A stretch of 64,000 bases of DNA from Acinetobacter gerneri DSM 14967 = CIP 107464 = MTCC 9824 (GTDB taxonomy: Bacteria; Pseudomonadota; Gammaproteobacteria; Pseudomonadales; Moraxellaceae): NCBI RefSeq assembly GCF_000368565.1, contig NZ_KB849542.1:336581-400580 (forward strand), given 5' to 3'. Shown here in pieces: positions 37,687-47,301 of this stretch. Position 1 is the stretch's first letter. Every line of letters begins with the position of its first letter. The notes beneath the pieces were generated by a model that saw only the letters and a list, made by a program, of their open reading frames with translations, did not search any database and had not been told where the DNA came from. Made by a program: the position numbers and the translations under genes.

Positions 37687-38517
37687 TTAAACATTGATCT
37701 CGGCAACCATATATAACTTAGCATAACCTGAAATTTCGATGCTTTCATTTTCCAACAATTGACAATATAACTCTCCGCCTCGAGCAGATGCCTGAAAAGC
37801 AATGAGGTTATTTTTTGCTAGTTTGTCAGCCCAAAGAGGCGCGAGTCCAGTATGCATTGAACCTGTAACTGGGTCCTCATCTATGCCTTTTTGTGGGGCA
37901 AAATAACGTGAAATAAAATCATACTTTTCCGACTTTGCTGTCAAAGTTAAATCCAAATCAGCCCCATAAGCAGTAATGGCTGCACTTTGGTTATGCAACT
38001 CTGCAAGTTGTTTAATCGCCTCAAGATCAGGTATTGAGTCGATTACATCTTGTTCATTTTCTAATACCAGAATAAACGCTTGTTCATTCACATAAACTTC
38101 TGAAAATGGACGATCAATCACGTGATTTAGCTCTTCAGGATAGTGACTCAGTTGTTGTGCTTTTCGTATTGGGAAATTCATCGTAATTTTGCCATCTTGC
38201 AATTGTTCTATATTGAATATCCCAAGATTTTTCACATGAAAATTTAAAGTATTCCCTTGGATATAATCTTTAAATAAAACATAGGCACTCGCCAAAGTTG
38301 CATGCCCACAAAAATCTATTTCAACCGTAGGACTAAACCAGCGAATTTGATAATTTTGATTGTCGATTTTCTTTACAAAAGCCGTTTCTGCAAGATTATT
38401 TTCCAACGCGATGTTTTGCATCCAATCATCACTTAACCATTCTTCTAGCACCAATACAGCTGCGGAGTTTCCCTTAAATAGTTGTTGTGTAAAAGCATCG
38501 ACTTGGTAGATTTTCAT
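37687..38517 (-). CDS. PhzF-family isomerase-like protein
   Basis: A 276-residue protein of the PhzF/DapF-like fold. It starts with the family signature YQVDAFTQQLFKGNSAAVLVLEEWLSDDWMQNIALENNLAETAFV, which includes the catalytic glutamate. IRWFSPTVEIDFCGHATLASAYVLF and the late FAPQKGIDEDPVTGSMHTGLAPLWA follow. Members isomerise small ring compounds; most, like this one, have no known substrate. GAGGAAC is well placed before ATG 38517. It is convergent with the AraC gene, five bases apart. No phenazine genes are nearby. Confidence 0.88.
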   Translation of the reverse strand: MKIYQVDAFTQQLFKGNSAAVLVLEEWLSDDWMQNIALENNLAETAFVKKIDNQNYQIRWFSPTVEIDFCGHATLASAYVLFKDYIQGNTLNFHVKNLGIFNIEQLQDGKITMNFPIRKAQQLSHYPEELNHVIDRPFSEVYVNEQAFILVLENEQDVIDSIPDLEAIKQLAELHNQSAAITAYGADLDLTLTAKSEKYDFISRYFAPQKGIDEDPVTGSMHTGLAPLWADKLAKNNLIAFQASARGGELYCQLLENESIEISGYAKLYMVAEINV

Positions 38518-38629
38518 GGTTCAGTTCCTCATTGTTTTCTTGAGTATATCGATTTAGAAATTTGGATACAGATACAGTTTAAGATTAAAAATAGACACAG
38601 ATTGAGTCACATTACCCCATCATTTTCAA

Positions 38630-38663
38630 TAAAAAAGGCACCCAATCGAGATGCCTTTTTTAT
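38630..38663 (-). terminator. Terminator of tcyP
   Basis: AAAAAGGCA (38632-38640) pairs with TGCCTTTTT (38652-38660). Read on the minus strand it ends in a T-run directly behind the stop codon of the transporter. Confidence 0.8.
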
Positions 38664-38682
38664 TTACTTATCACATGAATCT

Positions 38683-40074
38683 TTAACTATGACGTAGATT
38701 CTCATGTTCATCTGACAATAAGATTTCTTTATCCGTTTGCCCCATGAGTTGGCTCGTTACCATACCTGCAGTCATTGAACCATCGACGTTTAATGCAGTT
38801 CGCCCCATGTCAATCAGTGGTTCGATTGATATCAAAAGTGCAACCAAAGTCACTGGTAAACCCATAATCGGCAAAACAATCAAGGCAGCAAACGTTGCTC
38901 CACCACCAACACCCGCAACCCCAATCGAGCTTAAAGTCACGACAGAAACCAATGTTAAAATCCAAATTGGATCGAGTGGATTGATTCCAACCGTTGGTGC
39001 AACCATGACAGCAAGCATCGCAGGATACAAACCTGCACAACCATTTTGACCGATCGTTGTACCAAATGAAGCCGAAAAACTAGCAATAGATTCCGGAATA
39101 CCTAAACGGCGAGTTTGTGCTTCGATACTGAGTGGAATGGTGGCTGCGCTTGAGCGACTTGTAAATGCGAAAGTAAGTACAGGCAATACTTTTTTGAAAA
39201 AACGTATAGGATTTACGCCCGTAAATAGCAATACGATCGCATGCACAACGAACATGATCGCCAAACCAATATATGATGCAACCAAAAAACCACCAAGATT
39301 GACAATATCAGCAAGGTTTGAGCTTGCCACGACTTTGGTAATTAACGCAAAAACGCCATAAGGGGTCAGCATCATCACGACTCTAACCAACTTCATGACC
39401 CAAGACTGCACAGTATCAATCGCAGTCAACAATAGTTTGCCTTTTTCAGGACTATCTTGAATCAGTTTTAAACCAGCAAAACCTAAAAATGCTGCAAAAA
39501 TAACCACACTAATAATAGAAGTTGGATGTGCACCTGTGAGTTCAGCGAAAGGATTATTTGGAATAAATGATAAAACTAAATCTGGCACATTCAAATCAGT
39601 TACTTTTGAGACATAATCAGTGTTAATCTTGTTCAATCTTTCTGTTTCTTGTGCGCCTTGTACTAGACCAGCAGCGGACAAGCCAAATAAATTGGTCACA
39701 AATACCCCGACCAATGCGGCAATAAAAGTCGTGATCAATAAAGTGCCAATACTATAAAAACTGATTTTGCCCAATGAACCAGCATCATGCAGTTTGATTA
39801 CCGCACTCAAAATCGAAACTAAGACCAATGGCATCACCACCATTTGTAAAAGTTTGACATAACCATTACCAACGATATTAAACCATTGAATTGATTCTTT
39901 TAATATTTGAGTATTTTCACCGTAAACCAGATGTAAACCCAAGCCAAAAACGACACCCAAACATAAGCCTGCAAATACTTTTTTTGCCAAACTCCAATCT
40001 GTTTTTCGGGTTTGCATTAAGAGTATTAACAGTGCAATGAATATTACAATATTCAAAATCAATGCTATGTTCAT
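38683..40074 (-). CDS. tcyP: L-cystine importer TcyP (YdjN-like), sodium/dicarboxylate symporter family
   Basis: A polytopic membrane symporter of 463 residues, the same length as E. coli TcyP. The N-terminal half matches that protein closely as I remember it: [46 protein letters not shown], and [11 protein letters not shown]. The C-terminal half has [21 protein letters not shown] and [17 protein letters not shown], typical for the DAACS family. I choose ATG 40074, with GGA seven bases upstream; the frame could open 13 codons earlier. It imports cystine for sulfur supply. Monocistronic, with its own terminator. Confidence 0.88.
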   Translation of the reverse strand: MNIALILNIVIFIALLILLMQTRKTDWSLAKKVFAGLCLGVVFGLGLHLVYGENTQILKESIQWFNIVGNGYVKLLQMVVMPLVLVSILSAVIKLHDAGSLGKISFYSIGTLLITTFIAALVGVFVTNLFGLSAAGLVQGAQETERLNKINTDYVSKVTDLNVPDLVLSFIPNNPFAELTGAHPTSIISVVIFAAFLGFAGLKLIQDSPEKGKLLLTAIDTVQSWVMKLVRVVMMLTPYGVFALITKVVASSNLADIVNLGGFLVASYIGLAIMFVVHAIVLLFTGVNPIRFFKKVLPVLTFAFTSRSSAATIPLSIEAQTRRLGIPESIASFSASFGTTIGQNGCAGLYPAMLAVMVAPTVGINPLDPIWILTLVSVVTLSSIGVAGVGGGATFAALIVLPIMGLPVTLVALLISIEPLIDMGRTALNVDGSMTAGMVTSQLMGQTDKEILLSDEHENLRHS

Positions 40075-40610
40075 TGGATTTCCATAAGTTTTGATGAAGC
40101 TATTATAAGACAATGCCTTTTTTCTTCACAGTCTTTATCACTTTTTATGATTTTGAGATATACAAACAATCCAGTTTGAATTTTATAATAATCATAGCTA
40201 TAGCACTCTTTTTCTAAATTTTGCATAAATATTGCAAAATAAATGCTATAGAAAAATTGGTTTTTTGAAATATTTGTTAAATTGGAATATGCCAATAATC
40301 AACCACAGTAATTTTAAGTCCTCTCCAACTTTGCTTTTAATGATTCACTGTAAGCCCAGTTTTTAGGTTCCAATAGGCAAATGAGGATTCTTTTATAAAT
40401 TTCCCCTCATTCTAACCTTCTCCTAAAAGAAGAAGGGGTTTACTATTTTCGACTTGAGAGAAATCTAATATCAAAAGCCACTCTCCCTAACCCTTTTCTT
40501 TGGCTCGAAATGAGAATGCTCTCAGCTTTTACTTTAACCATAATATGTATCAAAAAAAATGACTTAGAGTAAAAAATGAGTAAGACGCGGTAAATAGAGT
40601 CTTTCTTGTA
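40075..40610. other. 536-base intergenic stretch with repeat remnants
   Basis: Contains the tcyP promoter at its left end (on the minus strand) and no credible gene. Its middle holds the dispersed repeat copy at 40383-40441 and a second CT-rich patch around 40480-40503 (CACTCTCCCTAACCC). The rest is AT-rich spacer. Confidence 0.5.
40383..40441. repeat. Copy 2 of the dispersed intergenic repeat
   Basis: Starts GAGGATTCT and carries CCTTCTCCTAAAAGAAGAAGGGG. It lines up with 9032-9090 over its whole length. The CCTTCT/AGAAGG dyad could form a small hairpin. Confidence 0.5.
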
Positions 40611-40892
40611 CTAGGCAATCACTTTCCAATGCGAGCCGATTTGTACAAAGTCTGGCAATTTATCACTGTGAAATACATTATTTTCATTATCGACCGCAAA
40701 TCCTGAAGCACTAAGTTCGCCATTAGAATTTATATTTTCAAAAAAACTAAACTCTCCCAAAACCGCAGATAAAGCTGTAGAGTTTGTGATCACTTTTTTT
40801 AAAGCATGATTTGGATCAAGTTCACTGATTTGTATGGCTTTACACTCACCATTTAACTCTTTTCCATCTAGATTTATAAAAGAAAATTTCAT
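40611..40892 (-). CDS. Small hypothetical protein, 93 aa
   Basis: I do not recognise a family. The predicted protein is soluble and probably beta-rich, with no signal peptide. It starts KFSFINLDGKELNGECKAIQ, and its second half reads SGFAVDNENNVFHSDKLPDFVQIGSHWKVIA. No ribosome site is convincing. The codon use resembles that of its neighbours. It stands alone between the tcyP spacer and icd. Existence as a real gene is likely but not certain. Confidence 0.5.
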   Translation of the reverse strand: MKFSFINLDGKELNGECKAIQISELDPNHALKKVITNSTALSAVLGEFSFFENINSNGELSASGFAVDNENNVFHSDKLPDFVQIGSHWKVIA

Positions 40893-41033
40893 GATTAACT
40901 AGCCATTATTTAAGTATTAATCAAAAATATATCACACTAATTTAGCCCATTTGCATAATTTTACAGAACTTAATGTTCCTATAAATAAATCCTTAAAAAC
41001 CTTCATTAATTACTTCTTAGAAATATATATTTC

Positions 41034-41060
41034 AAAAAAATCTCGCTAAAAAGCGAGATG
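41034..41060 (-). terminator. Terminator of icd
   Basis: Read on the minus strand: ATCTCGCT, four-base loop, AGCGAGAT, then seven T residues. Confidence 0.9.
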
Positions 41061-41084
41061 TTTAAAATGAATTTTCAATGAGGA

Positions 41085-42338
41085 TTATTCCATATTTTCA
41101 ATAATCGCATCCCCAAACTCAGAACAACGTAGCAAAGTTGCTCCTGGCATCAAACGTTCAAAATCGTAGGTCACCGTTTTTTTAGCAATCGCCCCTGAAA
41201 CACCTTTGATAATCAAATCAGCTGCTTCAGTCCAGCCCATATCTCTTAGCATCATTTCGGCAGAGAGAATAATCGAACCCGGATTCACTTTATCTTGACC
41301 AGCATATTTTGGTGCTGTGCCATGTGTCGCTTCATAAACAGCGATAGCCCCACCAATATTTGCACCCGGTGCAATCCCAATTCCACCAACTTCCGCTGCC
41401 AAGGCATCAGAGATATAGTCACCGTTTAAGTTTAAGGTTGCAATGACTGAATAATCGGCAGGACGCATCAATATTTGCTGTAAAAAAGCATCCGCAATCA
41501 CATCCTTAATGATGATGTCTTTGCCTGATTTTGGATTTTTGATTTTCACCCAAGGACCACCATCAATGAGCTCGCCGCCAAAACGATCGATGGCTAATTC
41601 ATAGCCCCACTCTTTAAACGCGCCTTCGGTATATTTCATAATATTACCTTTGTGCACCAGTGTCACAGAGGGTTTATCATTATCTATCGCAAATTGGATT
41701 GCTTTGCGAACCAAACGCTGTGTCCCTTCTTTTGAGACAGGTTTAATGCCAATACCACAATTATCTTCAAAACGGATTTTGCTCACACCCATTTCTTCTT
41801 TTAAGAATTTAATCACTTTTTTGGCTTCAGGTGAGTCTGCTTTCCATTCAATTCCGGCATAAATATCTTCGGAATTTTCACGGAAAATAACCATATCTGT
41901 TAGCTCAGGATGCTGTACTGGTGATGGTACACCTTCAAACCAACGTACTGGACGGACACAGACATATAGATCTAATTCTTGGCGTAAAGCAACATTTAAA
42001 GAACGAATCCCGCCCCCCACTGGCGTCGTTAATGGACCTTTAATTGAAATGACAAATTCACGTAAAACTTCAAATGTTTCTTCTGGCATATAAGTGCCAT
42101 AAATTTTATCGGCTTTTTCACCGCAATACACTTCCATCCACTCAATTGAGCGCTTACCACCGTATGCTTTTAAGATTGCAGCATCCACTACTTTTTTCAT
42201 TGTAGGTGTAATATCAACACCAATGCCATCCCCTTCAATAAAAGGAATAATTGGATGATTTGGAACATTTAATGATAAATCAGCATTTACCGTAATTTTA
42301 CTACCGTCCACAGGTATAACTATTTTCTGATAACCCAT
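41085..42338 (-). CDS. icd: NADP-dependent isocitrate dehydrogenase
   Basis: Oxidative decarboxylation of isocitrate to 2-oxoglutarate in the TCA cycle. 417 residues, the size of the E. coli-type dimeric enzyme. Visible: [15 protein letters not shown] near the N-terminus, [29 protein letters not shown] with the substrate arginines, [14 protein letters not shown], and [27 protein letters not shown] with metal-binding aspartates. [16 protein letters not shown] is the NADP region. AAGGAG lies well placed before ATG 42338. It is divergent to rluE, as in E. coli. Confidence 0.96.
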   Translation of the reverse strand: MGYQKIVIPVDGSKITVNADLSLNVPNHPIIPFIEGDGIGVDITPTMKKVVDAAILKAYGGKRSIEWMEVYCGEKADKIYGTYMPEETFEVLREFVISIKGPLTTPVGGGIRSLNVALRQELDLYVCVRPVRWFEGVPSPVQHPELTDMVIFRENSEDIYAGIEWKADSPEAKKVIKFLKEEMGVSKIRFEDNCGIGIKPVSKEGTQRLVRKAIQFAIDNDKPSVTLVHKGNIMKYTEGAFKEWGYELAIDRFGGELIDGGPWVKIKNPKSGKDIIIKDVIADAFLQQILMRPADYSVIATLNLNGDYISDALAAEVGGIGIAPGANIGGAIAVYEATHGTAPKYAGQDKVNPGSIILSAEMMLRDMGWTEAADLIIKGVSGAIAKKTVTYDFERLMPGATLLRCSEFGDAIIENME

Positions 42339-42549
42339 TGTGCAGATTCTCCTTTTTATAGCTTTTATGACTTATTTTTTACGACAAATTTAAAAAAAAT
42401 TGTCAATTAACATTACTTTCATCTGTAGTTAACGCATAATATTCTAATCTAAGATTTCGTGATTTTTGATTTATATGAAAAATAACCACATTTTGCATAT
42501 AAATAGATCACAATGTTTGCAGTTTATTTAAGTTTAAGAAGCTTTTTTT

Positions 42550-43329
42550 ATGAAAATTGTCATCCTGAACAAACCTTATGATGTGCTCTCCCAGTTTCGC
42601 GAAGATGATGCTCATTTAACGGTTTCTCATTTCGTCCATGATCCTGATTTACGTATTGCGGGACGCTTGGATCTTGATTCAGAAGGTTTAATGTTCTTGA
42701 CTGATCACGGTGGCCTAAACCAATTTATTACCAACCCTGCCAGTAAAAAATATAAAACCTATCTAGCCCAAGTTGATGGTGATATCACTGAAGAAGCCCT
42801 TGAAAAATTGCGTCAAGGGGTCGAGTTGAACGATGGTTTAACTTTACCTGCTAAAGTGCAAAAAGTAGATGAACCAGAATGGCTCTGGGAACGTGATCCT
42901 CCTGTACGTTATCGCGCCAATATTCCAACATCTTGGGTCGAAATCCAAATTTGTGAAGGTCGTAACCGTCAAGTTCGTCGTATGACTTCAACTGTTGGTT
43001 TTCCGACTTTACGTTTGATTCGTACTCGTATTGGTTCAATTGATCTCATCCAACTGGCTTTACAACCGGGTGAACAAACAGAAATCGAACCTTTGCTTTA
43101 TCCAGATTTTAAAGACCTGCCTGAAGATAAACCTTATCGTTCACGTTCTTATGTTAAAAAACCGGGCGGTACTGGTGGCAAACCAATGCAACGTAAGGAC
43201 AAAGACGGCAAACCTAAAAAATCAGGAACTAAACGTATTTGGCAAATGGATGAAAGTGAAAAACCACGTCGTAAGACTAACGGTACTACTCGTCCAAATA
43301 CAAAAAGTCGCGGTCGCCGCGCCCGTTAA
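42550..43329 (+). CDS. rluE: 23S rRNA pseudouridine synthase RluE (RsuA family) with basic tail
   Basis: Makes pseudouridine 2457 in 23S rRNA by homology. 259 residues. The catalytic region is IAGRLDLDSEGLMFLTDHG with the active Asp, and ICEGRNRQVRRMTSTVGFPTLRLIR closes the core. It starts directly with LNKPYDVLSQF and has no S4 domain, as RluE does. The last 60-70 residues form a lysine/arginine/glycine-rich extension (VKKPGGTGGKPMQRKDKDG and beyond) that is not part of the fold and probably binds rRNA. Divergent to icd, the same arrangement as in E. coli. It ends in a hairpin terminator. Confidence 0.9.
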   Translation: MKIVILNKPYDVLSQFREDDAHLTVSHFVHDPDLRIAGRLDLDSEGLMFLTDHGGLNQFITNPASKKYKTYLAQVDGDITEEALEKLRQGVELNDGLTLPAKVQKVDEPEWLWERDPPVRYRANIPTSWVEIQICEGRNRQVRRMTSTVGFPTLRLIRTRIGSIDLIQLALQPGEQTEIEPLLYPDFKDLPEDKPYRSRSYVKKPGGTGGKPMQRKDKDGKPKKSGTKRIWQMDESEKPRRKTNGTTRPNTKSRGRRAR

Positions 43330-43390
43330 GGATTTAAACCTCTAATTTAAGATGGCTTGAATATCTATCCCGTTCATCGCATTAGCCTCA

Positions 43391-43421
43391 AAAAAAGCTC
43401 GTAGAAATACGGGCTTTTTTA
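43391..43421 (+). terminator. Terminator of rluE
   Basis: AAAAAGC-CGTA stem against TACG-GCTTTTT with a GAAA loop (about 43391-43420), ending in a T-run. Confidence 0.8.
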
Positions 43422-43538
43422 TGTGAATAGTACAAATTTTATTAGAAATATCGCTTGAACACAGTACAAGAATAATGCTATTTATGATTCAATAATTTTA
43501 ATTATTATTTTTTTATGTATCAATAAAAGGACTTTTCA

Positions 43539-43934
43539 ATGGATCGGACGCATATCCAAAACTTATTTAAACAAGATCATTTGATGCAACAGCTTGAAGC
43601 CAGTCTCATCGACTGCAATGATCATTATGCAAAAGTCGCATTCACTGTCAAAGAGCAACATACTCAAGGGCACGGCACATGCCACGGCGGAGTGATTTTT
43701 ACTCTTGCTGATGGAGCATTTGCCATGGCTTGCAATACTGAAACCGCATCAGTCGGTCAACATTGTACGATTAGTTATCTAAAGCCAGGTAAAATCGGTG
43801 ATACCTTAACAGCGACTGCTATTTTTAAAGCTCCGAGTGGCCGCTCTGAAATTTATGACATCACAGTAACCAATCAACATGATGAAATCATTGCTGAATT
43901 TAGAGGAATTTCACGAATGGTGGGTGGGAAATAA
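43539..43934 (+). CDS. PaaI-type hot-dog acyl-CoA thioesterase
   Basis: A 131-residue single hot-dog domain thioesterase. The catalytic helix region GHGTCHGGVIFTLADGAFAMACNT has the conserved Gly/His and Asp residues of PaaI, and GQHCTISYLKPGKIGDTL follows. PaaI hydrolyses phenylacetyl-CoA-type esters and rescues CoA in phenylacetate degradation. Here the gene stands alone, without paa genes nearby, so its physiological substrate may differ. AAAGGA precedes the ATG. It shares a perfect hairpin with the convergent M61 peptidase gene. Confidence 0.85.
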   Translation: MDRTHIQNLFKQDHLMQQLEASLIDCNDHYAKVAFTVKEQHTQGHGTCHGGVIFTLADGAFAMACNTETASVGQHCTISYLKPGKIGDTLTATAIFKAPSGRSEIYDITVTNQHDEIIAEFRGISRMVGGK

Positions 43935-43960
43935 TTTTTATTTTCATGGTTTAAAAATAA

Positions 43961-44006
43961 AAAATCGGGTTAAACTTAATGATTAGTTTAACCCGATCTA
44001 TTTTCA
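43961..44006. terminator. Bidirectional terminator between the thioesterase and M61 peptidase genes
   Basis: A perfect 13-base inverted repeat, ATCGGGTTAAACT (43964-43976) and AGTTTAACCCGAT (43985-43997), flanked by an A-run and a T-rich stretch. Confidence 0.85.
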
Positions 44007-44011
44007 AAAAA

Positions 44012-45715
44012 TTAAGCTTTTAACCAAGTATCCGCTTTTTCTTGATCAGTAACTTTCAATTCTACAGTCACTAACTCTGTTTCTCCAGCAGACAATTCGA
44101 ACTGTAAAAACTCGTCTCTTCGGAATGCATAAACTTGGAAAGTTCCTGATTGTTTAGCATATTTATTAAACAATTTTTCAGTGGCTTTTAACCCATCAAT
44201 CGCAACAATAACATCATTTGCAGACAATCCTGATTTTGCCCCTGCTCCATCACGACGTGCTTGTTGAACCAATAAACCTTCTGGTTTTTCAACAACTTTC
44301 AAACCAAATGGCAAAGTCTTCTCTTGTTTCAAGTTATAGCTTAAACCAAATTCAGGCAATAACTGGTCTAAAGGTAATTCATCTGTTGTATTGATCAAAT
44401 GATTGATTTGTTCAATCCATTTTTGTCCTGTCAATGCTTCACAAAGATCAAAAATAGTACGCTCATTGACCTGTTTTCCAGCCTGAGCATCTTGGTATAG
44501 ACGACGCATCAAATCATCTAAACTCGAACCTTTCAGACGTAAACCCAAGTCCAAACAAAGTGCCACTAAAGCACCTTTATTATAGTAACTTGTGCCCGCG
44601 TTATTGGTATTTTCATCTGGACGATAAAATTTTACCCATGCGTCAAAGCTTGACTCTGCAACGGTCTGCACAAAACGTCCCGGATTTTGCAAATAACGGT
44701 CGATTTGCCCTTTGATCAATTTTAGATATGAATCTTGTGAAATCACACCACTACGATACAAAATCAAATCATCATAATAAGAAGTAAAACCTTCGAAGAT
44801 CCACAATAAAGAGGTATAGCCTTCCTTATCTAAATCATAATTGACGAAATTTTCAGGGCGAATAAATTTAACCAACCAAGAATGAAAATATTCATGGCTA
44901 CACAACCCTAAAAAGCGTTGATAATCTTCTGAAGGCTCAGCAGGTTCATCCGCTTTAGGGAGATCACTTCGTGGTGAAATCAAGCTTGTGCTGTTTGGGT
45001 GTTCAAGCCCACCATAACTATTGGCTGTTGCCATCGTCATAAAGGTATAGTTTGAAAATGGTGCAGAACCAAACATTGAAATTTCGGTTGAACAAATTTT
45101 TTCAATGTCTTGTTTCATACGCTCGCCATTCATGCTGTGCGTACCTGAAACGACAAACTCGTGTGGGATGCCGTTTGCTTCAAAACTAAAACGCGTTTGT
45201 TCTGCCAATTCGACTGGACTATCAATCAACTGTGCATAGTTATCTGCTTTTAATGTAAAGCGTCCTTTGACCAAACTTTTATGAGGAAGTCCAGTTGCAA
45301 TTTGGAAATGTTTTAGCTCTTGCGGCAAAAATAGCTCTAATTCAATCGGCGCATCTTCTTGATCTTGCAATCCTAAACAAACACAAGCAGGATTGAGATA
45401 TAAACGAGTTTGATCGACATAAGCGCCACGTACGGATAAGTCATAGGCATAAACATCATATTCAACAGTGATCAGCTCATGATCTGTATTGAACAAACGC
45501 CATTTATTTTTTTCGAATTTGCTCATCTGTAACTGACGCCCAGCTTCATCATAAGCGTTGACAGATTCGATGTGCTTAGAAAATTCACGGATCAAATAAC
45601 TGCCGGGAATCCAAGTTGGGAGGGATAAAATCTGTGTAGGGTTCGCCAAAAAACGTAAAGTTACGTGAACTAAATGCTGACGATAATCGTCAAATTCGAT
45701 CTGATAATGCAACAT
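44012..45715 (-). CDS. M61-family metallopeptidase (glycyl aminopeptidase-like) with PDZ domain
   Basis: A 567-residue zinc aminopeptidase. The N-terminal beta domain shows WIPGSYLIREFSKHI. The zinc motif is SHEYFHSWLVKFIRPENF (HExxH near residue 278), followed by LWIFEGFTSYYDDLIL with the third zinc ligand. A PDZ domain occupies about residues 460-530 (LSANDVIVAIDGLKA). There is no signal peptide, so it is probably cytoplasmic. No strong ribosome site is seen before ATG 45715. Monocistronic. Confidence 0.88.
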   Translation of the reverse strand: MLHYQIEFDDYRQHLVHVTLRFLANPTQILSLPTWIPGSYLIREFSKHIESVNAYDEAGRQLQMSKFEKNKWRLFNTDHELITVEYDVYAYDLSVRGAYVDQTRLYLNPACVCLGLQDQEDAPIELELFLPQELKHFQIATGLPHKSLVKGRFTLKADNYAQLIDSPVELAEQTRFSFEANGIPHEFVVSGTHSMNGERMKQDIEKICSTEISMFGSAPFSNYTFMTMATANSYGGLEHPNSTSLISPRSDLPKADEPAEPSEDYQRFLGLCSHEYFHSWLVKFIRPENFVNYDLDKEGYTSLLWIFEGFTSYYDDLILYRSGVISQDSYLKLIKGQIDRYLQNPGRFVQTVAESSFDAWVKFYRPDENTNNAGTSYYNKGALVALCLDLGLRLKGSSLDDLMRRLYQDAQAGKQVNERTIFDLCEALTGQKWIEQINHLINTTDELPLDQLLPEFGLSYNLKQEKTLPFGLKVVEKPEGLLVQQARRDGAGAKSGLSANDVIVAIDGLKATEKLFNKYAKQSGTFQVYAFRRDEFLQFELSAGETELVTVELKVTDQEKADTWLKA

Positions 45716-45899
45716 AATTCGTAATCAAAATGGTAAAAATGGTCTTAACAATTAGATTAGCATTTTTTTACACAGTCATGTGATCTGTGTCGCTTTTAGC
45801 AACAAATCTTAGTAGATTCACAAAAAAAAAAGGCATAGGATTCGCACTACTCTACTAACCGTCAAGTTGGCCATAGGATTGGCATAAGGTGTTTAAAAG

Positions 45900-47198
45900 T
45901 TGAAAATCTTCACTTACATGATTGCATTACTCAGCATTCTATGTTCCACGCTGGTGAATGCAGCGTTACTCAATATTGACCCAGCAACTGTTGAAGCAAA
46001 ATCATGGGCAATTCTCGATTCGAATTCTGGTCAAACCATTGCCGAATTTAATAGTCATGAACAGCGTGCCCCAGCTTCATTAACAAAAATGATGGTGGCT
46101 TACATCACACTCAAAGAAATCCAAGCTGGACATTTAAAGAAAAGTGAAATCATCACAGCTACTCCTGTCGTAAACATGGTGCAGTGGGATGAATCACAGA
46201 TGTATTTAAAACCGGGTGAACAGATTTCCATGGATCAGTTGATTGCTGGCTTGATCGTCATGTCGGCTAATGATGCAGCTGTGACTTTGGCAAATCGTAT
46301 CTCTGGTAGCGTGCCTGCATTCGTCGCTCGTATGAATCAAGAAGCTCAAGCACTTGGCATGAAAGACACCCATTTCACCAATCCTGCGGGTGTCACTATG
46401 GATAGTCATTATTCTTCAGCGCATGACTTGGCGATTTTGGCTTCACATGTGGTAAAAGAAACACCTGATTATTTACACTATTCAATCTTACCAAGCTTTA
46501 GTTATAACCAACGTTTTCATCATGCAACCAATCTGGTTTTAAAAGAAGATGCCAGTGTTGATGGTCTTAAAACAGGATTTACCAAAGCTGCTGGATATAA
46601 TTTAGCATTGACGGCACATCGCCCTACTGGCATGGCAGAGTTACCAGAACGTCGCTTGATTGTCGTTGTTATGGGTACAGAAAGTGCTGCAAAACGTGCT
46701 GAAGTTGCACATCGCCTGCTCAATCTTGCTTATGCCTATACTCGTGATGAAGTTGCGATCAAAGATAAACAATTGATTGCTGAATTGCCTGTGATCAAAT
46801 CTGCTTTGAAAATGTTTAAAGTCGAAGCGAAGAGCCCTCAAATCGTGACCACTTCACTTTATAACAACCCAAGCCCAATCAATGTACAAACTTTTGATAA
46901 TATCAATCATAAAGTCATCTTAGATCAAAATGGTCTTAGCTCAGTGATTGAGCCCTTACAAAGCGCCAATATTCACATGAATGTTGAAGTGAATGAGAAT
47001 GCGCTTACTGCTCCTCTTGCTCAAGTTATGCAATTGGCGAAAGTACATGTTTATCAAAATGACCAACTGATCCAAACTTTAAATATTGAAGATGATGTAC
47101 AAATCAAAGAAGCTAATATTTTTGAACGCTTTTTTATGTGGATTAAAGCATTGTTCTCGAGCTCAAAAAGCGAATTAAAGATATATCCTTTGAGTTAA
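45900..47198 (+). CDS. dacC: D-alanyl-D-alanine carboxypeptidase (PBP5/6 family)
   Basis: A periplasmic, membrane-anchored peptidoglycan carboxypeptidase that removes the last D-Ala from pentapeptides. 432 residues. Signal peptide about 1-21 (ending VNA). The three penicillin-binding motifs are SLTK (in APASLTKMM), SAN (in VMSANDAAV) and KTG (in DGLKTGFTKAAGY). A PBP5 C-terminal domain and an amphipathic end segment (ERFFMWIKALFS) follow. The start is TTG 45900: AAGGTG lies eight bases upstream, while ATG 45918 has no site and would remove the lysine from the signal peptide. Two related 15-base sequences (GGCATAGGATT, 45832, and GGCCATAGGATT, 45869) lie in the promoter region. The dacC/dacA choice is not certain. 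Confidence 0.88.
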   Translation: MKIFTYMIALLSILCSTLVNAALLNIDPATVEAKSWAILDSNSGQTIAEFNSHEQRAPASLTKMMVAYITLKEIQAGHLKKSEIITATPVVNMVQWDESQMYLKPGEQISMDQLIAGLIVMSANDAAVTLANRISGSVPAFVARMNQEAQALGMKDTHFTNPAGVTMDSHYSSAHDLAILASHVVKETPDYLHYSILPSFSYNQRFHHATNLVLKEDASVDGLKTGFTKAAGYNLALTAHRPTGMAELPERRLIVVVMGTESAAKRAEVAHRLLNLAYAYTRDEVAIKDKQLIAELPVIKSALKMFKVEAKSPQIVTTSLYNNPSPINVQTFDNINHKVILDQNGLSSVIEPLQSANIHMNVEVNENALTAPLAQVMQLAKVHVYQNDQLIQTLNIEDDVQIKEANIFERFFMWIKALFSSSKSELKIYPLS

Positions 47199-47248
47199 CA
47201 TTTTATAGAAAAAATGTTAAGAACACAGCATTTTTATGGTTTTCCAAT

Positions 47249-47283
47249 TTAAAGATGGCATATTAAGCCATCTTTTTTTTATT
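47249..47283 (+). terminator. Terminator of the PBP5/6 gene
   Basis: AAAGATGGC (47251-47259) pairs with GCCATCTTT (47267-47275), followed by a T-run. It covers the region where the next reading frame would open if read from its first possible start. Confidence 0.88.
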
Positions 47284-47301
47284 GAATATAATGGAAAGTC
47301 T

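Noticed and set aside
40075..40295. Minus-strand frame upstream of tcyP
   Set aside because: Low-complexity AT-rich translation overlapping the tcyP leader, without ribosome site.
47236..47301. Upstream extension of the NDH-2-like reading frame
   Set aside because: It runs through the terminator hairpin of the PBP5/6 gene, and a good ribosome site precedes ATG 47302.
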